Source of the DNA: Verrucomicrobia bacterium UBA1183
Lineage (GTDB): Bacteria; Verrucomicrobiota; Verrucomicrobiia; Opitutales; UBA9783
Direction of reading: 5' to 3'
Assembly: GCA_002309885.1 (NCBI GenBank)
Contig: DBYP01000015.1
Location: 1-53,650 of the forward strand
DNA length: 53,650 nucleotides
Made by a program: the position numbers and the translations under genes. Positions 32,925 to 42,092 of this stretch are shown here, one piece after another. Position 1 is the stretch's first letter. Every line of letters begins with the position of its first letter. The notes beneath the pieces were generated by a model. The model did not search any database. It saw only the letters and a list, made by a program, of their open reading frames with translations, and was not told where the DNA came from.

Positions 32925-33977
32925 ATGAACAAATACATTCAGCAGTTCTTGGATCAAGATAAAGGGTATTTGACCCAACACGTTTGTAAAACCATCGCCA
33001 AGGAAAAGTTGGCGTTGCCCAATCCGGATTTCGTCGATCAGGTTTTCATGAACAGCGATCGTTCGAATCAGGTCTTAAACAGCTTGACGCGTTTACGGAA
33101 TCATGGACGCTTGGCAAACACAGGGTACATTTCCATTTTGCCGGTCGATCAAGGTGTCGAGCACTCTGCAGGTGCTAGCTTCGCACCCAACCCGGATTAT
33201 TTCGATCCTGAAAATTTGGTACGTTTAGCTATCGAAGGTGGTTGCAACGGTATCGCTTCCACGTACGGTGTGCTTTCAAGTGTCGCCCGTAAGTATGCTC
33301 ACAAGATTCCTTTTATTGTAAAATTGAATCACAATGAGCTATTGACGTATCCCAACAAATTCGACCAAATCTATTTTGCAGAGGTCGAACAAGCGTTGGA
33401 TATGGGAGCCGTTGCTGTAGGTGCAACGATTTACTTCGGATCGGCTGAATCCAGTCGTCAAATCGAGGAAACCAGTGCGGCATTTGCCCGTGCTCATGAA
33501 TTAGGTTTGGCAACTATCCTTTGGTGCTATCTGCGTAATCCAAGCTTCAAAGCGGATAAAGATTATCATACAAGTGCGGATTTGACCGGACAAGCAAACC
33601 ATTTGGGTGCAACTTTGGGTGCCGATATCGTTAAGCAGAAATTGCCAACCAATAACGGTGGATTCAAGGCTTTGCCTAAGTTCGGTAAGACACACGATAA
33701 AGTTTACTCCGAATTGACCACAGATCACCCGATCGATTTGACCCGTTATCAAGTTGCGAATGGTTATATGGGACGTGTTGGCTTGATCAACTCCGGAGGA
33801 GCTTCGGGTAACAACGACTTTATGGATGCTATCGCAACCGCGGTTACCAACAAACGTGCCGGTGGTATGGGACTTATCTTGGGTCGTAAGGCTTTCCAGA
33901 AGCCATTCAACGAGGGTGTCGAATTGTTGCACGCCGTCCAGGATGTTTATTTGGAAAAAACGATCACGATTGCTTAA
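32925..33977 (+). CDS. fbaB: Class I fructose-bisphosphate aldolase (DhnA/FbaB type)
   Basis: A 350-residue Schiff-base aldolase splitting fructose 1,6-bisphosphate in glycolysis and gluconeogenesis. ISILPVDQGVEHSAGASFAPNPDYFDPENLVRLA near residue 70-100 is the typical opening of the bacterial/archaeal DhnA family, with GCNGIASTYGVL, IPFIVKLNHNE, GAVAVGATIYFGS, HLGATLGADIVKQKLP and the phosphate-binding GLINSGGASGNNDF following. It is full length and alone in its unit, with its own promoter-like motif and a strong terminator. This is the ordinary central-carbon gene of PVC bacteria, likely highly expressed. Confidence 0.94.
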   Translation: MNKYIQQFLDQDKGYLTQHVCKTIAKEKLALPNPDFVDQVFMNSDRSNQVLNSLTRLRNHGRLANTGYISILPVDQGVEHSAGASFAPNPDYFDPENLVRLAIEGGCNGIASTYGVLSSVARKYAHKIPFIVKLNHNELLTYPNKFDQIYFAEVEQALDMGAVAVGATIYFGSAESSRQIEETSAAFARAHELGLATILWCYLRNPSFKADKDYHTSADLTGQANHLGATLGADIVKQKLPTNNGGFKALPKFGKTHDKVYSELTTDHPIDLTRYQVANGYMGRVGLINSGGASGNNDFMDAIATAVTNKRAGGMGLILGRKAFQKPFNEGVELLHAVQDVYLEKTITIA

Positions 33978-34003
33978 TTAAAACAACACAACAAAAAAAC
34001 AAG

Positions 34004-34028
34004 AAGGGAACTTCGGTTCCCTTTTTTT
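34004..34028 (+). terminator. UUCG-tetraloop terminator of fbaB
   Basis: AAGGGAAC-TTCG-GTTCCCTT followed by a T run: a perfect eight-pair stem with a stable UUCG loop, 26 bases past the fbaB stop. Its stem is the same sequence as the AAGGGAAC hairpin of the MITE-like repeats, one core copy of which follows directly. Confidence 0.92.
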
Positions 34029-34180
34029 GTGAATTTTTTCAAAAAGTTTTGAAAGATTTTTTGTAAAAAATCCCTGAAAGTCTCTTAAATCCTTTATTTT
34101 TTTGCAACTCCGTTGCGAAAATGAAAAAGTTTTTGAGGGCCTAAGGGAACTTTTTTCAAAAAGTTTCCTTAGATTTATCC
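34029..34180 (-). repeat. MITE-like hairpin element, copy C (core only)
   Basis: Contains the GATTTTTTGTAAAAAATCCC arm, TTTTGCAACtccGTTGCGAAA palindrome and AAGGGAACTTTTTTCAAAAA arm in the order of copy B, but neither GTGTCTACA end nor the GCAGGGC arm is present. It fills the space between the convergent fbaB and hldE-type genes and could serve the minus-strand gene as terminator. Confidence 0.75.
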
Positions 34181-34191
34181 TCTTGTTTCCT

Positions 34192-34683
34192 TTAATTTTT
34201 TACACGCTCTAATTGTTCGATCGTGTGTGTGGTGCTCCAGCCTTTTAAGAAAGGCGCGAAGACGATTTGGGATTGAGCAGCTAACAGAGCTTGACGTTCG
34301 TCGGGATTCAATTTGTCCAACGTGTAGTCGCCCGATTTAACGTAGACATCGGGCTGAATAATCTCTATTTCGGGAGCAAGGTTATCGCCATCGAAAAGGA
34401 ACAAACCTGAGACACACTGAAGCGCATTCAATAGGTATAAGCGGGCATCTTGATTGTAAATGGGACGCGTTGCCCCCTTTAATCGTCGAACGCTACTATC
34501 GGAATTTACGCCAACCCAAAGCACATCACCTTGTTGTGCGGCTTGTTCCAACGCATAAATGTGTCCTGCATGCAACAAATCAAAACAACCATTGGTTAAG
34601 ACCAACCGTTTGCCAGCATCACGTACCCGCATTCGCTCTTGACTTAAGCGTTCCTGCGGTATCAGTTTAGGTATGATGAACAT
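34192..34683 (-). CDS. hldE: D-glycero-beta-D-manno-heptose 1-phosphate adenylyltransferase (HldE C-terminal-type)
   Basis: A 163-residue nucleotidyltransferase with VLTNGCFDLLHAGHIYALEQA (the HxGH motif), GVNSDSSVRRLKGATRPI and IQPDVYVKSGDYTLDKL, all typical of the adenylyltransferase half of HldE (RfaE domain II). It makes ADP-heptose for LPS inner core. The kinase half is absent, so this is the stand-alone form; the kinase would be elsewhere. It is adjacent, with no gap, to the preceding ABC-binding-protein gene on the same strand, an unexpected operon partner. The GT9-type domain at 14602 could use its product. Confidence 0.92.
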   Translation of the reverse strand: MFIIPKLIPQERLSQERMRVRDAGKRLVLTNGCFDLLHAGHIYALEQAAQQGDVLWVGVNSDSSVRRLKGATRPIYNQDARLYLLNALQCVSGLFLFDGDNLAPEIEIIQPDVYVKSGDYTLDKLNPDERQALLAAQSQIVFAPFLKGWSTTHTIEQLERVKN

Positions 34684-36309
34684 TTATTTTCCCGTGGCAA
34701 TTTTGTAAGCGGCGAGGTACTTATCTCTGTATTTTTGTGTCAATTCTGTTTCGAGACGTATCTTAAGCAGCGGATTTTTAGCCTTCAAAATGGGATTCAA
34801 TGTTTTGAAAACCCAATCGTAACTGAGTTCGTCCAGATCCGACAAAACCGCTTCGGCGCGTTGTGATTGTTCCAATCGGCCTTCTTTTTCAGCATCAATA
34901 ATGGCTTTCCAGGCTTTCGAAAGCTCGGTAAAGGGATCCATAAACAGAACTTTAGATAGCATCCGAATAGCTCCGAACGCCGTCCCGGTCCATTGCGGCT
35001 GATAAGGAAACTCATCTTCCTCTGAAAATGGATTCATGTCGGGTGTAGACATGTATTTTTGCTTTTCTTCTTTGTAAAAATCTTTGCGCATGGGCGTACG
35101 ATGCAGTGCATAGTATTGCGGACCGTGGGGCGTTCCGGTTTTAAAACCAATACGCTCTTGTCCTTCCGCAGAAACCACATATTCAATAAAAGCCTGCGCC
35201 ACCGACCGGTGTGGAGCACCGCGGAACATTGCTATGGGATCGGGTGAAATACAAGAGCCTCCTTTGGGTAGCACAAAACGTAATCGATCGGATCCCCCAC
35301 GTGAACGGGTTAATTCGCGCTGATGGCGACCATAAAAATCAACTACAATACCCACACTACAATTCCCCATGCAGACATCCCAAACGGTCGTTACGGAATT
35401 GTCCGTGAAATAACGTGCATTTGCCATAATCTTTTGGATAATTTTTAATCCGTTTAGCCAACCTTTATTGAGTACCTCGTGCAATTCATCTTCAGTCAAT
35501 TCATTGCGACCTGTCCTAGATAAAATATCCGAACGGACAAATTTCATCTGTTGTTGCAAAATCATTTCGAGACATTTGATGACCACACTGCTCTGCATCG
35601 GATCCACCATGGCAATTTGACGATACAATTTATGGGATATCAAATCTACCCATTGTGTTGGGTCTTTTTCGAACTTCAAATCCGAAATGCGGTCGGTATT
35701 ATACATGATGCCAAAACTGGATAGGGAGGTTCCGATCCAAGTTCCTTTGGGGTCCCACAAAATGTCACCCGACAGATGTAGCGGAATACAGTAATCGCAA
35801 AAAATCTCCGGATGCGATTCTACGACGCCAGACGAAACAACGTGCCCCATATCGGATTCACGCTTGTGTTCTACAACCCCACCGCCAAAAAACAAATCGA
35901 TACCGCAGCCAATATCCGAATGCAGGAACGCATTACGAGCTTCTTGTCCCTCTGGATCGCCAGGATGAAGTTGCGTAAAACCTTCTTGAATCTTGCTGGA
36001 CCATTTTCTTTGTAACGTATTTTCCCAATAAACCCGAAATGCGTTGACGAACATGGAATTGATATAACGGACAATATCGCCGGTACTTCCAGGAACGCGC
36101 CAATCGATGGCAACCGTTCGTCCGGTCTTTTTCAAATACCACTCACGAAAGCCCAAATCCATCTCCAAACGTATGGATTCATTGTGAGGTGTGATAATGA
36201 CAAGTGTATCATCGGCTTGGGTTGGAAGGGCTAAATTAGTGCGTTTAAAAACGAGCGGCAAGGCGATAACGATCGCGATAGCTCCCAAGATATAAATGTA
36301 CCTTTTCAT
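34684..36309 (-). CDS. ABC transporter periplasmic solute-binding protein
   Basis: A 541-residue type 2 periplasmic binding protein with an N-terminal membrane/signal segment (YIYILGAIAIVIALPLVF) without a lipobox, then TLVIITPHNESIRLEMDLGFREWYLKKTG, the first lobe. Later, SGDILWDPKGTWIGTSLSSFGIMYNTD and GSCISPDPIAMFRGAPHRSVAQAFIEYVVSAEGQERIG resemble iron(III)/thiamine/2-aminoethylphosphonate-type binding proteins. It is about 200 residues longer than typical members. It overlaps the ATPase gene by four bases. The ligand cannot be deduced: ferric iron, phosphonate or sugar phosphate are possible. Confidence 0.82.
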   Translation of the reverse strand: MKRYIYILGAIAIVIALPLVFKRTNLALPTQADDTLVIITPHNESIRLEMDLGFREWYLKKTGRTVAIDWRVPGSTGDIVRYINSMFVNAFRVYWENTLQRKWSSKIQEGFTQLHPGDPEGQEARNAFLHSDIGCGIDLFFGGGVVEHKRESDMGHVVSSGVVESHPEIFCDYCIPLHLSGDILWDPKGTWIGTSLSSFGIMYNTDRISDLKFEKDPTQWVDLISHKLYRQIAMVDPMQSSVVIKCLEMILQQQMKFVRSDILSRTGRNELTEDELHEVLNKGWLNGLKIIQKIMANARYFTDNSVTTVWDVCMGNCSVGIVVDFYGRHQRELTRSRGGSDRLRFVLPKGGSCISPDPIAMFRGAPHRSVAQAFIEYVVSAEGQERIGFKTGTPHGPQYYALHRTPMRKDFYKEEKQKYMSTPDMNPFSEEDEFPYQPQWTGTAFGAIRMLSKVLFMDPFTELSKAWKAIIDAEKEGRLEQSQRAEAVLSDLDELSYDWVFKTLNPILKAKNPLLKIRLETELTQKYRDKYLAAYKIATGK

Positions 36310-37385
36310 GCCCTTTCAAACGGTAATACAACCACGTCCTCGGTGACAACATTCGCGAAAAGTCCCCGTTGCAAGCTGTGATCGATGTGCCTTGGATTCA
36401 ATTCAGAAATTCGCAATGTGACCCCATTTTTTATAAAATCGTAGTGCGCAACCTCGCCATAATACGTCGTTTGCCCAATCATTCCGTCGGTCGAGTTTTC
36501 CGATGAACCGTAGGGCTTCAAGCGCAATGCTTCCGGGCGGATTGAAAGAATAACATTCTCTCCGGCATTCGGAACAGCGGCTTTCAAGTGCCATAAGCCA
36601 CGATAATCACCGATAGCAGTTTTGACATAAACTTCGTTGTCTTTTGTCGAAACGACAGTTCCGGGAATAAAGTTGGTTTCACCTAAAAAGTGAGCAACAA
36701 ACTGATTGTTGGGGCGCTTGTAAACTTCCAGCGGATTGCCAATTTGCTCCACATGTCCTTTCGAAAAAATCGCGATACGATCTGCAATCGATAACGCTTC
36801 GGTTTGATCGTGCGTTACATAAATAGTTGTCAGCTGAAATTCCTTACAAATACGACGAATCTCGGTACGCATCTCAACGCGAAGTTTGGCATCCAAATTG
36901 GAAAGCGGTTCATCTAACAATAAACACTTGGGACGAACGGCCAACGCGCGCGCCAATGCAACACGCTGTTGTTGACCACCCGACAACTCGTTAGGCTTGC
37001 GACTGGCATAAGGTTCCATCCTTACCGAAACCAAGGCTTCTTCAACCTTCTCCTTGATTTCTTTGGAAGGCAGCTTCTTTTGTTGTAGACCGAACGCGAC
37101 ATTTTGCGCAACCGTCATGTGAGGCCATAGCGCATAACTTTGAAAAACCATTCCAGTTTTACGCTTGTGCGGTGGGAGAGAAGAAACTTCTTTTTCGCCG
37201 AAGAAGATTTTTCCTTCATCCGGCTGATAGAAACCCGCGAGCAAACGCAATAACGTCGTTTTGCCACAACCACTGGGGCCCAAAAGGAAGAAAAGCTCAC
37301 CCGCGTTAACGTGGAGGTTGATTTTGTCCAACGCCGTAACGTTACCAAAATTTTTAACGATATTTTCGATGCGGATATCGATCAT
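36306..37385 (-). CDS. ABC transporter ATP-binding protein (FbpC/PotA-like)
   Basis: A 359-residue importer ATPase: Walker A GPSGCGKTT, Q-loop VFQSYALWPHMTV, signature LSGGQQQRVALARAL, Walker B CLLLDEPLSNLD, H-loop VTHDQ, then a C-terminal TOBE-like regulatory domain (from about 240, FIPGTVVSTKDNEVYVKT, LSIRPEALRL). This class serves iron, putrescine/spermidine, thiamine and sugar importers. It is coupled to the binding-protein gene by an ATGA overlap. No permease gene lies beside it: upstream is an MFS transporter. I start at the ATG at 37385 (MIDIRIEN); five more codons are open. Confidence 0.93.
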   Translation of the reverse strand: MIDIRIENIVKNFGNVTALDKINLHVNAGELFFLLGPSGCGKTTLLRLLAGFYQPDEGKIFFGEKEVSSLPPHKRKTGMVFQSYALWPHMTVAQNVAFGLQQKKLPSKEIKEKVEEALVSVRMEPYASRKPNELSGGQQQRVALARALAVRPKCLLLDEPLSNLDAKLRVEMRTEIRRICKEFQLTTIYVTHDQTEALSIADRIAIFSKGHVEQIGNPLEVYKRPNNQFVAHFLGETNFIPGTVVSTKDNEVYVKTAIGDYRGLWHLKAAVPNAGENVILSIRPEALRLKPYGSSENSTDGMIGQTTYYGEVAHYDFIKNGVTLRISELNPRHIDHSLQRGLFANVVTEDVVVLPFERA

Positions 37386-37432
37386 TTGATTTCTAAACAT
37401 CGTTTACTTACGCCCAGAAGTCAAACCTATTT

Positions 37433-38626
37433 TTACACTTTATCGACACAACAACTGCGAGTGCCCAATATGTAAAGCAGGATGACCGACCCAATGAAAA
37501 GTTGTATGCCCACGAACGTTGGTAAAAAATCCTTCATGCAGTTGATTACGATAGCAAATACCGCATTGACACCGACCTGACAGATGGAAATAAATGAACT
37601 GGCAGCACCGATCTTGTTATTGGGTACTGAATTTAACGCTTTTTCTTGCATCAATGGACGGAAAAACGATCCGGCAATGTTGTGCAGTAGAATCGGCAAA
37701 AGCAGCATAAATTTAAAACTACCACTGCTTTTATCCCACAAAAATAACAGGCATATGATACTCCATGCGCCTAGTTGGAACACAAATATGCGCCGGTAAA
37801 GTTCTGGACGCGATAAGTGTGCCGTCAATCGTTTAAACAAAAGGGAGCAGGTGAAATAGGGAACAATGGGTAACAGTTGATACATCAGCAAATATTTCAA
37901 CTCAATATCGTAATGATGCACTAAAAGGCTGAAATAACTTCCCCACAAAATATATCCCGAGATAGAAAAACAAGCCATGAATGTGGGTAGTAAGAATGCG
38001 CCATTCAACAACACATGCTTTCTTTGCGTCGAGGTCGGTACCGTAAAATTTTCGATAGGGGTTTGTACTGCAATGCTTTCTCTTTGATAAACCGTGAAGT
38101 AAAAGATAGCAAAAGCGGTTATGGAAAAATAAGCCACGTAGGTTAATCGCCACGATAAATACGCCGAAAAGAGATTACCCATCAACGGCAAGCAAACGGA
38201 TGCCAGCGAAAACAACACCTGTTCAGCGGCAATGATAGACGCTCGGCTTTTTTGCGTAAAGACCTGCATCAACAAAACCAATCCCAGTACCTGCCCACCA
38301 CCTAAACCCAAACCTTGGATAAAACGTGCTACGATGAACATTTCAATGCTGTTGGCATAGCCTGCGAGCGTATGTCCCAAAAGCGCCACCAAAAGCGCTA
38401 CGAACATACATTTCTTACCACTGCAATTGTCGGCGATGGTTCCAATAACACATCGAATAAAAAATATCGCGCAAAAGTAGACCGACAACGTCAATTTGAG
38501 TTGATATTGTGTTCCTAGCAAATCTTGATTGATAAACAAAACGCATTGATTATAGACCGCATTGTGGGTGGTATTCAGCGCACAAATTAACAATAGCAAA
38601 TAAAACAAAAAATTGGTCGCCTTCAT
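37433..38626 (-). CDS. MFS transporter (drug/metabolite:H+ antiporter type)
   Basis: A 397-residue protein with about twelve hydrophobic segments. FIRCVIGTIADNCSGKKCMFVALLVALLGHTLAGYANSIEMFIVARFIQGLGLGGGQV contains the family motif A-like loop (GxxADxxxxKK) and the RxxQGxGxG motif of DHA1/DHA12 exporters. The substrate is unknown. It lies just upstream of the ABC ATPase (47 bp) and could be co-transcribed. An alternative is a Bcr/CflA-like or nucleotide-related carrier. No Shine-Dalgarno is apparent. The 111 bases before it (38627-38737) hold no gene. Confidence 0.85.
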   Translation of the reverse strand: MKATNFLFYLLLLICALNTTHNAVYNQCVLFINQDLLGTQYQLKLTLSVYFCAIFFIRCVIGTIADNCSGKKCMFVALLVALLGHTLAGYANSIEMFIVARFIQGLGLGGGQVLGLVLLMQVFTQKSRASIIAAEQVLFSLASVCLPLMGNLFSAYLSWRLTYVAYFSITAFAIFYFTVYQRESIAVQTPIENFTVPTSTQRKHVLLNGAFLLPTFMACFSISGYILWGSYFSLLVHHYDIELKYLLMYQLLPIVPYFTCSLLFKRLTAHLSRPELYRRIFVFQLGAWSIICLLFLWDKSSGSFKFMLLLPILLHNIAGSFFRPLMQEKALNSVPNNKIGAASSFISICQVGVNAVFAIVINCMKDFLPTFVGIQLFIGSVILLYILGTRSCCVDKV

Positions 38627-38737
38627 TTTTTATCAGCAAACAAGCAACAATGCTACTTTGACTGACAATTCGTGTCAAGCGAGAAATGGAATAGGGTAGG
38701 GGAGTATATTGGACGCTCTTGCAAAAGTTTACTTTTT

Positions 38738-40573
38738 TTATTTCAGCAGAAATCTTTGAGCGACGTAAAAATTCCAAAGCAAAAGTTCATTATTTTGAGC
38801 ATTAATCAAGTGCTCGTTCCATAAACGTTGAACTTGGGATTTGGCTAAATATTTCCATAGAACGGTATCTTTTTTAAGCAAATTATCAAAATCCATTTTC
38901 AAGGATGTCCGTAGAGCTTGAGCGAGCGGCATTCCGAAGCCCATTTTGGGGCGATCCCATAACGACTGAGGGATGTATTTGCTCAGAACACGTTTTAAAA
39001 GATATTTTTTATCATGATTCTTAAATTTTTGATTCAATGGGATCGCCATTGCAAATTCTGACAATTTGTAATCTAAGAAAGGTGCTCTTGTTTCTAAACC
39101 GACGGCCATACTCGCTCGATCTACTTTACACAAGACATCATCGTGAAGAAATGTGCGTAAATCAAGGTAGGACACCTGTTCTGCGTTGCATCCTAAGCTT
39201 TCATTCTCATGGAACCAAGTATTTGAGAGGTTTGTCCTAGTAGACCAATAAGATACGGAATTTATATAAGCCTCTATGAAATGTTTCGCTTTTAAAGAAT
39301 GCAATCCTTTGTTCAGTTGCGTATGCAAAATAGGCCGACGGCAAGAAAACAATACATCGTTGGTTTTTTCGCAAAATTTTAAAAAAGAATTTGGAAACCA
39401 TTTACCAATTCCGGAAAGATAGGGAAGCCATTTGTGTCGATGATATCCCAAAAATAATTCATCCCCTCCGTCTCCTCCAATGGCTACAGTTACGTGTTTT
39501 TTGAATTGTTTTGATAAAACATAAGTCCCAATTGCAGAAGCATCTCCAAAAGGTTCATCATAGGCATCTACAGCTTCCGTAGCACTTTCCCATAATTCTT
39601 CAGGAAGGATATACACCGTTGTGTGGTCCGTTTTCAAATACTTCGCAATAGCTTCTGCGTATTTGCTCTCATCGCAGTAATCACCTTTAAAACCTACCGT
39701 AAATGTTTTGATAGGCGCTTTACTTTGAGTTTGCATCAATGCAACCATCAAAGAAGAATCTATTCCACCGGAAAGAAAAGCTCCAATAGGGACCTCGCAA
39801 ATCATCCTATCTTTTACCGAGTTCTGAAGTTTCGCATCTAAAGTATTGATGAGTTCCTCCTCCGGCAAATTCAACAACGTCCGACGATCAAAAGCAGTCT
39901 TCAAGCTGTAATAACATTTATTCTCACAACCCTTGTCCTTTATGATCAAATAATGTCCCGGAAATAATTTTCTACAGCTTTCGTATATAGAATAGGGGCA
40001 GGGGATATAATTAAAGCGTAAATACAACGCAAGTGCCTCTTCATCTATTTTAGAATTAAAAAAGGAAACTTTTTTTAATGCTTTTAATTCCGACGCGAAG
40101 GCAAATTTACAACCATCATATGTGTAATAAAGCGGTTTTTCTCCGAATCTATCGCGGGCAACGACCAAAGTTTTTTCCGCTCTATCGTATAAACCCAATG
40201 CAAACATTCCGTTCAATCTAGGTAGTGTTTTTTCAACCCCCCAATGGGCACAAGCTTCCAATAAAACGCGTGTGTCTCCGGTTGGTTCAAACAGAACTCC
40301 TTCTTTTTGAAGTTGTTGAGCTAATTCTTTGTAGTTATAAATTTCACCATTGAAAACAAGAACATAGCGTCCATTGTTTGAAATCATCGGTTGATGCCCC
40401 GTAGGCTTCAAATCTACGATAGACAAACGCGTTTGACCAAGCGCTACATTATGTTCCGTCCAAATACCGTTATCGTCTGGCCCGCGATGTTTAAGCGCTT
40501 TCACCATCAGCTCAATCTCGTTAGTATTGATCTGATTTTTAGAAAAATCACATAAGCCAGCGATTCCGCACAT
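38738..40573 (-). CDS. asnB: Glutamine-hydrolysing asparagine synthetase
   Basis: A 611-residue enzyme. The N-terminal Ntn amidotransferase starts with the catalytic Cys2 (MCGIAGLCDF), which fixes the start at 40573; 16 extra codons are open upstream but would block the nucleophile. KALKHRGPDDNG, NGEIYNY and GDTRVLLEA follow. The synthetase half has the PP-loop SGGIDSSL, AIGGDGGDELFLGYHRH and LETRAPFLDYKL. It makes asparagine, or amidates a surface sugar or peptide in the related clade. It stands alone between two intergenic repeats, so its context does not discriminate. The size and motifs favour the asnB group found near polysaccharide loci. Confidence 0.92.
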   Translation of the reverse strand: MCGIAGLCDFSKNQINTNEIELMVKALKHRGPDDNGIWTEHNVALGQTRLSIVDLKPTGHQPMISNNGRYVLVFNGEIYNYKELAQQLQKEGVLFEPTGDTRVLLEACAHWGVEKTLPRLNGMFALGLYDRAEKTLVVARDRFGEKPLYYTYDGCKFAFASELKALKKVSFFNSKIDEEALALYLRFNYIPCPYSIYESCRKLFPGHYLIIKDKGCENKCYYSLKTAFDRRTLLNLPEEELINTLDAKLQNSVKDRMICEVPIGAFLSGGIDSSLMVALMQTQSKAPIKTFTVGFKGDYCDESKYAEAIAKYLKTDHTTVYILPEELWESATEAVDAYDEPFGDASAIGTYVLSKQFKKHVTVAIGGDGGDELFLGYHRHKWLPYLSGIGKWFPNSFLKFCEKTNDVLFSCRRPILHTQLNKGLHSLKAKHFIEAYINSVSYWSTRTNLSNTWFHENESLGCNAEQVSYLDLRTFLHDDVLCKVDRASMAVGLETRAPFLDYKLSEFAMAIPLNQKFKNHDKKYLLKRVLSKYIPQSLWDRPKMGFGMPLAQALRTSLKMDFDNLLKKDTVLWKYLAKSQVQRLWNEHLINAQNNELLLWNFYVAQRFLLK

Positions 40574-40676
40574 AGAACGTAGACTGTTTGATTTTCGGAT
40601 ATTTTGCAAGGCAATATTCAAAAAAACATATGGTTTTTGAGTAGCGTCTCAAGACAGAATATTCAGGTACGCTTCT

Positions 40677-40880
40677 TAGAGTGCGTCTATGGGAGATAAA
40701 AAGTTGAAATTTTGAGAGATTTTTTGTAAAAAATCCCTCAAACTCCCTTAAAACTTTTATTCATTTTGCAACAATGTTGCAAAATAAGTAAAAGTTTTTG
40801 AGGGGTTAAGGGAAACTTTTTTCAAAAAGTTCCCTTGCATCTTATTTTCGTATAAATTTCATCTTTCGTAGACACGCTTT
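40677..40880. repeat. MITE-like hairpin element, copy D (diverged or recombinant)
   Basis: Starts with GAGTGCGTCTATGGGAGATAAA and ends with CGTAGACACGCTTTAG. Both ends resemble the same (GGAGATAAA-side) terminus of full copies, whereas A, B and F have two different ends. Inside are the GAGAGATTTTTTGTAAAAAATC arm, TTTTGCAACaatGTTGCAAAA and the AAGGGAAAC hairpin. It occupies the gap between asnB and tatD (40574-40915); no gene is seen there. Confidence 0.8.
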
Positions 40881-40915
40881 AGAATTCTTTTGTAAGTTCA
40901 ACGGTTGTAGAAGCC

Positions 40916-41686
40916 TCAAAATTTGAAAAAACGCCGTGTATTGTTCGCAGTAATTTGGATACATTCCTCTAGGGGAATGTTTTTTATTTCAGCAAGCTTC
41001 TGTGCGACATAGCGTACCAATTCCGGTGAGTTTTGTTTACCACGAAAGGGAACTGGGGCTAAATAGGGGCTATCGGTTTCTACAAAAATGCGATCCAGCG
41101 GAAACTGTTTTGCGGTTTCTACAGTATGACCGGGTTTTTTGAAGGTTAAAACCCCCGAATACGATACATATCCGCCTTGAGCTTCTATCCACTGAGCCGC
41201 TTCGAGATCTTCAACAAAGCAATGAAACATAACACGCTGCAGTGGGAATTGCGAATAGATGAGGATTTCTTTCAATATCGGGAAGGCATCGCGGCAATGA
41301 ATCACAACCGGCAAATCGAACTTTTTAGCCAAACGCAATTGACGTTCGAAAACCTTCATCTGCAATTTCATTTGCGGAATATAGGCTTGCTGAAAAATAC
41401 CATGAAAATCCAAACCAATTTCCCCAACGGCAATCCCTTGTGGGATGAATTTTTCCAAAAAATCCAAATCCTTTTCCCAATCTTCCGTAATTTCTAATGG
41501 ATGAATTCCGTAACAAACTTTTAGTGAGGAAAATGTATGGGACAGATTTTTGTAAAAGTCCCAATCGGCTGCTTTTGCACCACAAGCTACCAGCGCTTGC
41601 AAATTTTTTTCGGATAAATGCTCCAAAAACGCATTTGCGTCGTCTTCAGAGAGATGATCTAAGTGGCAATGGGCATCGATTAACAT
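40916..41686 (-). CDS. tatD: TatD-family metal-dependent DNase
   Basis: A 256-residue amidohydrolase-fold nuclease. Metal ligands are visible in MLIDAHCHLDHL, the Glu of VGEIGLDFH, PVVIHCRDA, MFHCFVED and the Asp of ETDSPYLAPVPFRGKQNSP. TatD proteins act in DNA repair or RNA/DNA turnover and as quality control factors. Full length with a clear start. It is three bases from the upstream gene (41690), with which it forms a small operon. Nothing odd in its motifs. Downstream lies repeat copy D, which may terminate its transcript. Confidence 0.94.
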   Translation of the reverse strand: MLIDAHCHLDHLSEDDANAFLEHLSEKNLQALVACGAKAADWDFYKNLSHTFSSLKVCYGIHPLEITEDWEKDLDFLEKFIPQGIAVGEIGLDFHGIFQQAYIPQMKLQMKVFERQLRLAKKFDLPVVIHCRDAFPILKEILIYSQFPLQRVMFHCFVEDLEAAQWIEAQGGYVSYSGVLTFKKPGHTVETAKQFPLDRIFVETDSPYLAPVPFRGKQNSPELVRYVAQKLAEIKNIPLEECIQITANNTRRFFKF

Positions 41687-41689
41687 GCG

Positions 41690-42070
41690 TCAATTCTTCC
41701 CATACAAACTTTTCAATAAATCGGAACTAACCTTGCCGCGATTAGATGATAATTGCTGTGACATCTGCAGAGATAAAAGCAACTTTTCATTCTCCTGATC
41801 CAACATCAACATCTTCATGATCTTTTGCTGAATCTTTTGAACAATTTTCTTGTCTTCCGGAAGAAGCTTGTCGACCGTCTTCAGCGCTTGAACTCCCGCC
41901 TCCAGTTGCGGCAACAAATCGGCTTTTTTCTGCAACAACTCCGGAGAAGGTAGCTCGCCTTGCTTCAATGCCGTACTTTCTTGAATCAAAAGATTCTGCA
42001 CCGTCTCGCACAACCGCTGATAACCTTCTAACAATTCCATGCTCCCATTATCAGCCATTTTTTCATCCAT
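41690..42070 (-). CDS. Small helical protein, possibly FlgN-like chaperone
   Basis: A 126-residue, wholly helical, charged protein (LLEGYQRLCETVQNLLIQESTALKQGELPSPELLQKKADLLPQLEAGVQAL). The pattern of a long helix with STALKQGE and LLQKKADLL resembles FlgN-type flagellar export chaperones, but similarity is weak and by eye. I start at 42070; the open frame continues upstream through the end of the IS30-type element (42093-42116), which is unlikely to be coding for this protein. Its promoter region has therefore been replaced or is supplied by the element. tatD follows in three bases. If FlgN is right, it is the only other flagellar gene here besides fliD. Confidence 0.5.
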   Translation of the reverse strand: MDEKMADNGSMELLEGYQRLCETVQNLLIQESTALKQGELPSPELLQKKADLLPQLEAGVQALKTVDKLLPEDKKIVQKIQQKIMKMLMLDQENEKLLLSLQMSQQLSSNRGKVSSDLLKSLYGKN

Positions 42071-42092
42071 TGCAATCAAAAATTTGTGTGAA

